Source: a virus
Length of the DNA stretch: 21,091 nucleotides
Strand: one strand, 5' to 3'
Virus record (IMG/VR): IMGVR_UViG_3300020183_000552
Span: 1-21,091 of that record
Shown here: piece by piece, positions 1 to 8,500 of the stretch
Layout of the letters: the number at the start of each line of letters is the position of its first letter
Position numbering within the stretch: the first letter of the stretch is position 1
Program-made: the position numbers and the translations under genes
Notes under the pieces: model-generated
Told to the model about the DNA's origin: nothing
The model's database searches: none
The model's input: only the letters and a program-made list of their open reading frames with translations

Positions 1-2478
1 TATGGATTGCTTTCTGGAGATTCATATTATCCATGGCAGCAAGAAGATTATGGATTCTTAGAACCAGATGGAACTCTGATTCCATATGGTAAGATTAAGA
101 TTGGTGGTAGTGCAGATGATAAGTTTGATAAAGTATATCCATATTCTGGATCTGGTGTTGCTACATTCAGTTCTGCTGCTGAGATTGATTCAACTCCAAA
201 AGAATTTGGTAAAGTTCTATTCAGAATTGGTGATAAAGCAACTACTATATTCAAACTTAGATATATTGGTTCTGGATCGGCAACCATTAGTAATGTAATT
301 GATAAGAATATTAATCCAGATATTAGATTCTTTACTCAAGTAGAAACTGTTATTTGGAATCCACCAGAATCTACTGAACTATTCAAAATTACTGGATCTA
401 TCATTGAAAAGAACACCGAATCTTACTTTGGTTCTGGTAGAATCTTTATTGGTGAAAAGATTACCCCAATCTTTAGACTTAAGCATATTGGATCTGGATC
501 TGTTAAAGTTTCTGGTGAAGGTGATGAATCATATATTCGTACACCATTTATTGGTTCTGGATCAATCTTTACATTCATTAGTGCTGCTGAGGTATCAGGA
601 TCTAATCCACCAGAATCTACTGAACTCTTCAAGATTACTGGATCTGCTGTTGAGAAGAATACAGAATATCATTCTGGATTAGGAATCATTAATATTGATT
701 CTTCTGCAACTACTATATTCAAACTTGGCCACATTGGTTCTGGATCTGTTAATGTTAATGACTCTGCTAATGAGTCTACGACACCATCCCCACATGTTGG
801 TTCTGGATCAATCTTTACATTCATTAGTGCTGCTGAGGTATCAGGATCTAATCCACCAGAATCTACTGAACTCTTCAAGATTACTGGATCTGCTGTTGAG
901 AAGAGTAGAGATTCTTATGTTGGTTCTGGATCAATCTTTACATTCATTAGTGCTGCTGAGGTATCAGGATCTAATCCACCAGAATCTACTGAACTCTTCA
1001 AGATTACTGGTAGAGGTCTTGAGTCTAGAACTCCAGCACCGCACATTGGTACAGGATCGCTCTTTGCTTTCATTGGATCTTCCGAAACCATAACTTCAAA
1101 CCCATCAGAATCTACTGAACTCTTCAAGATTACTGGATCTGCTGTTGAGAAGAATACAGAGGTTTATATTGGATCTGGATTATTCGACATTAATGATAAG
1201 GCAACTACAATCTTTAGTCTTAATCATATTGGTTCTGGATCAATCTTTACATTCATTAGTGCTGCTGAGGTATCAGGATCTAATCCTCCAGAAACCCCAC
1301 AACTCTTTAAGATCTCTGGTTCTCTTAATGAGAAAAGAGCCAATCCTCATATTGGTTCTGGTTCACTCTTCACATTTATTAAATCTGCGGAATCTAGAAC
1401 TAAGTTTGTTTCAACTATTGGTCTCTTCAAGGTTACTGGATCTGCAATTGAGAAGAATGTCGAATCTTACAGAGGTTCAGGTAGACTCTTTGAATTTGGT
1501 CGTTCTACTCAATCACTCACTTACTTTGCAAAAACAACGGGTCTCTTCAAGATCACTGGATCTGCAATTGAAAAGAGTAGAGATTCTTATGTTGGTTCTG
1601 GATCAATCTTTACATTCATTAGTGCTGCTGAGGTATCAGGATCTAATCCTCCAGAAACCCCACAACTCTTTAAAGTTACTGGATCTGCGATTGAGAAGAA
1701 TGTCGAATCTTACAGAGGTTCAGGTAGACTCTTTGAATTCTCTAGTGGAGTAGAATCTAGAACTAAGTTTGTATCTACAACAGGTCTATTCAAGGTATTT
1801 GGATCGTCACAAGTTAAGTTTGCTAACAAGCATGTTGGCAATGGTCTTGTTAATCTTGATGGAAAAACTGAAGAAAGTACACTCCAGGGACACATTGGTT
1901 CTGGTATCATCTTTACCTTTATTAGTAAAACAGAATCCAAGGTTTCAAATGTTGAGACTATTGGAACTATTAAAGTTAATGGTGAGTCTGAGACTAAGTT
2001 CAATAGATCTGAGATTGGAAAAGGAACTCTTGAAGTTAATGGATCCGCAACTACTGTATTCAAACTTAAAACGATTGCTTCTGGATTGTTTGATATTATT
2101 GGAACAGCACAAGAATCCTTTACACCAGATGTCCATATTGGATCCGGATCTCTTGCTATGTTTAATAGCAAAGAAGAATCTGTTCTATTCGTACCATCTA
2201 TTAGAGGAACTGTATTTACTTTTGTTGGTACAGCAGCAGAAAGAAACACTGAAGCATATAATGGATCGGGATCAATTGATACTCTCAGCGGTTCTGCAGA
2301 GGTATTTACTGCAATTTACAATGTTACCAAAGTTCTCTTTATTATTGGTGGGTCTGCTTTAGAAGCATATGTACAAGGATCCTTTAAAGAAGAAGGAAAT
2401 ATTATTCTTAGAGGTAAGTCTCAAGATAGATATGTTGAATATGAACCCCCAACTACAACAAGAATTTATATTATATGA
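1..2478 (+). CDS. Repetitive virion structural protein, 3' part (5' end outside window)
   Basis: The reading frame is open from the first base of the window, so the true start lies upstream and 825 codons are visible. The protein is built almost wholly from short beta-strand-like units of 40-42 residues. Each has two halves, one of the type GSGSIFTFISAAE and one of the type TELFKITGSAVEKNTE; ten LFKxxGS-type strands can be counted between about positions 380 and 1800. There are almost no cysteines, no signal peptide and no membrane segment. Such Ser/Gly/Thr-rich proteins are found beside the fibre genes of marine T4-like cyanophages and are taken to be virion (fibre or decoration) components. 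I cannot name a T4 counterpart. The last 200 residues are more divergent and end in a non-repetitive tail (YEPPTTTRIYII). The stop codon overlaps a probable late promoter for the next gene. The structural role is inferred; the repeat architecture is seen directly. Confidence 0.75.
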   Translation, partial: YGLLSGDSYYPWQQEDYGFLEPDGTLIPYGKIKIGGSADDKFDKVYPYSGSGVATFSSAAEIDSTPKEFGKVLFRIGDKATTIFKLRYIGSGSATISNVIDKNINPDIRFFTQVETVIWNPPESTELFKITGSIIEKNTESYFGSGRIFIGEKITPIFRLKHIGSGSVKVSGEGDESYIRTPFIGSGSIFTFISAAEVSGSNPPESTELFKITGSAVEKNTEYHSGLGIINIDSSATTIFKLGHIGSGSVNVNDSANESTTPSPHVGSGSIFTFISAAEVSGSNPPESTELFKITGSAVEKSRDSYVGSGSIFTFISAAEVSGSNPPESTELFKITGRGLESRTPAPHIGTGSLFAFIGSSETITSNPSESTELFKITGSAVEKNTEVYIGSGLFDINDKATTIFSLNHIGSGSIFTFISAAEVSGSNPPETPQLFKISGSLNEKRANPHIGSGSLFTFIKSAESRTKFVSTIGLFKVTGSAIEKNVESYRGSGRLFEFGRSTQSLTYFAKTTGLFKITGSAIEKSRDSYVGSGSIFTFISAAEVSGSNPPETPQLFKVTGSAIEKNVESYRGSGRLFEFSSGVESRTKFVSTTGLFKVFGSSQVKFANKHVGNGLVNLDGKTEESTLQGHIGSGIIFTFISKTESKVSNVETIGTIKVNGESETKFNRSEIGKGTLEVNGSATTVFKLKTIASGLFDIIGTAQESFTPDVHIGSGSLAMFNSKEESVLFVPSIRGTVFTFVGTAAERNTEAYNGSGSIDTLSGSAEVFTAIYNVTKVLFIIGGSALEAYVQGSFKEEGNIILRGKSQDRYVEYEPPTTTRIYII
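553..1800 (+). repeat. In-frame tandem/mosaic coding repeats
   Basis: A 56-base block starting GGTTCTGGATCAATC occurs without mismatch at 553, 799, 922, 1231 and 1594. In the first three copies the identity runs for 89 bases, through the codons for PPESTELFKITG. In the last two copies it switches to a PPETPQLFK version. A second block (codons for VTGSA.EKNVESYRGSGRLFEF) occurs at about 1432 and 1675 with one silent difference. A third shared piece (EKSRDSYVGSG) precedes the copies at 922 and 1594. Spacings are all multiples of three. Near-identity at the DNA level, with pieces combined in different orders, points to recent unequal crossing-over or gene conversion. Confidence 0.9.
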
Positions 2479-2488
2479 TAAATAATAT
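2476..2488 (+). promoter_or_regulatory. T4-type late promoter (TGATAAATAATAT)
   Basis: GATAAATA matches the T4-like late -10 element TATAAATA at seven of eight positions. It overlaps the stop codon of the upstream gene and lies about 110 bases before the fibre start. The same 13-base string occurs at 10419-10431, again at a gene end and before a new unit. Promoter function is inferred from the motif and its placement. Confidence 0.5.
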
Positions 2489-2595
2489 CAGATTAGCTAC
2501 TAGTAATTGCGGTGATTTTATCGCGGTAACGAAGACGTAGGCGTAAGTTGATGATCTATATTATTTAATAAATACTATTAAAAGACTTACTAGTA
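2479..2595 (+). other. Fibre gene leader region with direct repeat
   Basis: This 117-base non-coding gap has a late-promoter-like motif at each end. TACTAGTAAT occurs at 2498-2507 and again at 2588-2597, where it contains the start codon; both copies are followed by a GCG within a few bases. Between them lies a locally GC-richer stretch (TCGCGGTAACGAAGACG, 2520-2536) unlike the surrounding AT-rich sequence. No tRNA fold or convincing terminator was found. Confidence 0.4.
2566..2574 (+). promoter_or_regulatory. Late promoter-like TAATAAATA
   Basis: TAATAAATA, followed by CTATT, lies 21 bases before the ATG of the fibre gene and resembles the T4-like late -10 box. A start about ten bases downstream would leave a very short leader without a clear Shine-Dalgarno sequence. 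Confidence 0.4.
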
Positions 2596-5500
2596 ATGGC
2601 GAATACCAAAAGAGTTCAATTTAGAAGAGGAACAGCCGCTGAACATCAGGCATTCACGGGAGCTCCAGGTGAAGTAACAGTAAATACAACTAATAGTTCT
2701 GTTCATGTACATAATGGCATAACTACTGCTGGTCAAGAGTTGGCTAGGATTGATCTGAATAATGTAAGTAGTGCTGAGTTTAATGGTGAATTGACCGTTA
2801 ATACAGTAGGAATATCTAGCACAACTGGTATAACAATAGGTATAGGAAATACTGAACTTGTTGTCAAAGGTGATGCTAGAGTTACTGGTGTCCTTACTGT
2901 AGGTTCTTCTTCTATTACTATTGATGGTATTAACGATGTAATTAGCGCAGAAACAATTCGCTCTAGTAGAATTAGAATTACTGATGATCCAATTTTATTG
3001 GATTCCTTTCAGAAAATTATAAAGACTGAGTTAACTCCATTTACAACTGTAATTCCTGTTAATAATATAGATTCTTTAATAGTTGATGATAGATTGTATC
3101 TTGATGGATATTATAATAATGTATCTATAATAGGATTTGGTACAGTAACTGTTATTCCATATTATTCTCCTTATTCTCAAACAACAACAACTGTTGTTAC
3201 TGGAATTAATTCTACAATAATAGGTATTGCATCTACCGGATCAATTAACACTGATTTGACCAATTATATAACAATTGACGGTTACTTAACAAATATAGAA
3301 GTAACAGGTATCACTACAATTGCCGTAACTACTGATATATTTGGTGTAATTGGAACTACCGGAATAAGTACTACAGTAGCTATTGGATCCACAATTTTAG
3401 GCGTAAATTCTATTGCTGGTATAGAAACTGGAGATTATATTTCAGTAAATCAATCACAAAATCCAGTTTCTATTGCAGCTACTGTTAATAATCTTGGTTT
3501 TTCTGATTATGTTTTTACTGGTCAAATTAATGGAACTGATCTAGCAATCACAATAAATGCCGGAGATACTTTAATTTTAAATATTAATGCATCTGGTCAT
3601 CCTTTTTGGATTCAAACATCTCCAGGAGCATATAATCCAGCAAATGTTGTAACTGAAAATATTACAAATAATGGAATTCAATCTGGAACATTAACCTGGA
3701 CACCTCAAACTGTAGGCACTTATTATTATGTCTGTGAGAATCATAGTAATATGGGTGGATCTATTACAGTAACACCAGCATCTACAGTTGGTATTATAAC
3801 AAATGTTCCTATAGTTGATTTAACAACACTTAATTTGCCATCATTTTATCAGCAATTTTCTTCAACTGGGATATCAACTACTGTTGGCCTCGGATCTACT
3901 ATAATACCTGTAAATATTGGTCCATCTACAAGTTACAATAATCCATATTTGAATATTGATAGCATATTTGATAATGTTGAAATTGTCGGTTTAACTACAG
4001 TATCTCTTCCTGATGCTTATTTTCCTTCAAATACATTTTCAATTTCAACAACTGTTGGCGCAGCATCAACTACAATTTATATTACTCCTCCTCCAACTGG
4101 AATAACAACAAGTCAATATTTATTGATTGATGGGATATTTAATAATATTTCAATTGTCAGTGTTGGGGATACTTATATTGGAATAGATCCTGGCGATACA
4201 TATGGATCAACAATATCAACAGGTACTCTAGTTACAGTAAATGATTTTCAAACAAATCGCGTTGGTGATGCAGTTTTAATTGGTATCGCAGATACTCATG
4301 GTGCTTCAATAAGTACTGGAACCACAGTTGGATTTAGTACATTTGTTACACCAATTACTAATGCTGTTGTTATTGGAACTGCAAATACTGTAGGGACATC
4401 AATTTCTACAGGAACTGCAGTATCATTTACACAGTATATTTTTGTTGAAGGACCAGCTGTTAGTATAAGTAGTGGTATTGGATCTGCTATCCCAACATCT
4501 TCTGTTGTTGGGTTTAGTACACTGTATAATGTTCGTGATTCAATTATCATCGATATATCAGATGCCAATGCATCTTTCATTTCTAATGAATCAATATTAG
4601 ATATTGTTCGATATGATTCCGAAGGAAGTAACCTTAAATTAGATTATGTAAATGTACTTGGAATTACTACATCTAATGACTTAAATGTAACAGATCATGC
4701 TCAGTTTAACACAGTTAATGTTTCTAGTGGATCTACTTTTAACGATATTCGAGTTCAAGACGATATAATTGTTGAAGGTGATGCTAAAATTGTTGGAGTA
4801 TTGACAGTTGGTTCTGGAACAGTTACCATCAATGGAGATACAAATACTCTTAATATTGGCAACAATGTAACACTTCATACAAATACATCAAGAGTTAATC
4901 ACTTAAGAGCAACTGGAATATCTACCTTCGAAAATGATGTTCATGTTGCTGGCACAAATGCATTCAAGAGTGTTCGTCTTGGAGTTGGTAATACCGAACT
5001 TCTTGTTACTGGTAATGAAAGAGTTACAGAAACACTTATAGTTGGTTCAAATGTTGTTTTGGATGGAACAAATAACAAGGTTTCTTCTGGAATCGGTAGT
5101 TTCCAAAACTTAATTATTTCGGGTGCTGGTACTGTTGATATTGATCATCTAAATGTTTCTGGAATCGTTACTGCTGGTAGAGTTATTGGTGCAGGACTTT
5201 CATTTCCAACTGCAGATGGCTTACCAGGTCAAGTTGTAACGACTGATGGATTTGGTAATCTATCCTTCAAAACTGGAGGTGCTGGTGGTTCTGATTATGT
5301 GATTAGAGTTTCTCAGGCAAATGGTGATGATGAGAACGACGGCAGTATTTTGCCAGTCAGAACTCTCAAAAAAGCAACTCAATTAGCTTCTAAGATTGGG
5401 CAAAGAGTAACCATTTATGTTGAGACTGGAGAATATATTGAAGATAACCCAATCATTGTTTATGATGATGTTTCTATTATTGGTGACTCTCTTAGAAATA

Positions 5501-8500
5501 TTGTTGTTAGACCTCTAAATGCTGGTAAGGATTTATTTAAACTAAGAAGTGCCTGTTATATCACAGGAATGACATTTAATGATTATGTTGACCCATCGAC
5601 TCAAGTTCCACAACATACCTTTGAATATTCTGTTGCATTTGATGATCCATTTAATTCAAATGTGGACAGGACTGGATATGCTTGCCCTGGAATACTAACT
5701 GTTACTGACTTTAAGTATAATCACATTACTGGGATTGCAACGGTTACTACCCAACAAGAGCATGAACTTTATAGAAATCTAACAGTTCGTCTTGCTGGTT
5801 TGGCATTTACTTGTGGGTATGATGAAGTTGGTATTAATACCTTTGCATATGATCACACAACTGGCGTATCTACAATTACTTTCTTTAGTAGTGCTTTATT
5901 TGGAGAAACGGGAAATCAGGGATATAAGATTGATGATGAATTGTTCCTTGCAAATCTTCCATTCTCATGTGGAGCAGAGCACGCAGGTGTAACAACAACT
6001 ATCTTCCCAGATGGAACAAGTCAATATGGAAGAGTATTCACTATTACTGGCATCAATACTGCAGCAAAAACAGTAACTTTTAATGCTGGTGTTTCAACAA
6101 TTCCTCACATTTACGAGGGTTGGCCAACAGTTGCAATTAGTACTTTTGCTTATACAAATACTACTGGTATTTCTACTGCAGTAACAGCATCAGCACACGG
6201 TTTCAAAGTTGGTGATAGAATTGCACCATCCATGCTTCAATTTACCTGCCCAGGTGGATCCGGTATTACTACAGACTTCTTCCCTGATGGTACGGTAACT
6301 AGTGCATCAAATGATGGTTATACTTTTGTAGTCACTTCAGTTCCCGACAGCACTACTTTTGTTTATAATGCAGGCATTTCAACTATACCTCATACTTATC
6401 TTGGTGGTGGTACTGTTCGTAGAGTTCCAATTGTTCAAGAAGTTTGGAGATATCCAGAGAAACTTTCTAGTGGACAAAAGGATTTTCCAGTTCGTAAAGT
6501 TATCAATGACTATACTTTTGAGATTAAGACAGAACCTCATACAAATGGTTGGGCTCATTATTATGTTCAGGACGGCACTGCGAGACTTTCAAAACCCGTA
6601 ATTAATAAGTCTCCGTATATTCAAAACTGTTCTATTATTTCTTCTCTTGGTGGTAATGGTATTCTTGTTGATGGTGATAAAGTTCTTTCACCAAACAAGG
6701 CTGTTATTCCAGAATTAGGCGAAAAACCACCCGTTGGCGACCAACCAGAGTTTGGTAAGTCAATGGTTGCGGCAACATTCACCATGATTTCATTTGGTGG
6801 TGTTGGTTGGAGAACAATTAATGACGGTTATGCACAGGTTGTTTCTTGCTTCCAAATTTTCTGCCGTTATGGATCATTAACTCAGTCTGGTGGTTACCTC
6901 TCAATTACCAACTCCGCAACTAACTTTGGTCTTTATGCTTTAAGATCTACTGGTTATAGTAGAAATTCGTTCGGGTTTGACCGTGGTCGTATCACGGCTA
7001 CTGGTGTTAGTGGTGGACTTCAGACGCTGAAAGCAGTTGGTTTAGGTAGAGCAGATCAAGAACTCTTTATTCTTAAGTTCCTTAACAGCAACTTAGAAGA
7101 TAAAACATCACTCTTTAAACCACTTGTAACGACTCAGGAATTTACTGGTGTTGCTGTTGATGATGTAAATGATATCTTTATTATTCCTGGACATCCTTTC
7201 CAAAATGAAGAGTCTGTGGTTTACTATGGGGATGAAAGTGTAGATCCACCAATTCAAATTAATGGTCTTATAAGTGGAAACGTCTACTATATTGGTTATA
7301 TTAATGCATCATCATTTAGACTCTATGAAGATGAAGGACTAGAAACTCTTGTGGCGCTAGGTTCAACATTTGTTGGTATTAATACTTTTGTTGGAAATAA
7401 TCAAGAGTTTATTGTAAATGAAGTTATTGATAAACACAACTCATATCAAACAATTAGTCTTGGTTCTACTGCTAATCCATTAGTATTTGTTTCAGGTAGA
7501 CAAATTACTCAGACACTTCCTACGGGAACTGCAACTGGTATTGCTTTGACATATAGTTCATCTACTAGAGAACTTATTGTTTCTGTCGAATCTGTTGCTG
7601 GATCTAGAAGATTCTTCTCTACTACAGGAAATCCAATTGTTGATCACAGTCCATCACCCGTTTCTGTTGGACTAACCGCAGTTCAGAGTAGATCTGATTA
7701 TTGGACATCAGAATTTAAAGTTGATTCTACTCAACCAGGAAATGTAATTATTGGTATTAGCACTTTACCTGAGAACTATTATATACACTTCCATCGTCCA
7801 TCTATTATTAACTCATCTTCTCACACTTGGGAATATGCTGGTTCTGGAATTGATTATAATGCACTTCCTCAAAATGGTGGTAAAACGGATTATGCTAAAG
7901 AACAAGTTTCCGAGTTAGGTGGTCGTGTTTATGCCTCAGGTACTAACGAACTTGGAGACTTTAAGATCGGAGATTTTATTACTGCTTTCAACAGAACTGG
8001 TAATATCATCTTCAATAATAAAGTTACTATTGGCCAGTTAGATTCTCTTAGATTGAGTCTTTCTGGTGGTGTTGTTGTTGAAGAGTTCTCAACAGATCAG
8101 AACTTAGGTGAAGGAGAAATTGGAGGGCCTCTTAATAGGAGAGTTTCTACTCAATTGGCAGTAAGATCTTTCTTGAATAACAGACTTGGCGACTTTATCG
8201 ATAAGACTGTTTCTACAAGTGCAATTCCAAATTCTGTTGTTCAATTGAACAGTAATGGTCAAATTAACCCAGACCTTATTCCACCAAAAGTTGTTAACTT
8301 TATTACTACAAATGTAAACGGTGCAAAAACAACTCTTGTAAACAGAATTCCAGCAGCAAATATTAAGCAAGGTGATACTGTTGTTGAACCAGAAAATTCA
8401 TTTGTACTTGTAAATGATACATTGAGTGAGTTCTTAATTCTCGATACAGATACAAGAAATTATAATTTCCAAAATGGAGATGAAGTAATTAGTGCTCTAT

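Noticed and set aside
553-1650. Regular repeats suggestive of a CRISPR array
   Set aside because: Repeats are in frame, spacings are multiples of three and not constant, and the intervening DNA encodes the same protein.
1710-2249. Antisense reading frame of 179 codons inside the repetitive virion gene
   Set aside because: It mirrors the codon periodicity of the real gene, is full of Pro/Asp/Pro-type shadow repeats, and has no ribosome site or neighbours on that strand.
2498-2570. Possible tRNA or terminator in the GC-richer leader before the fibre
   Set aside because: No cloverleaf arms could be paired and the best stem is only about four pairs, with no T-run.
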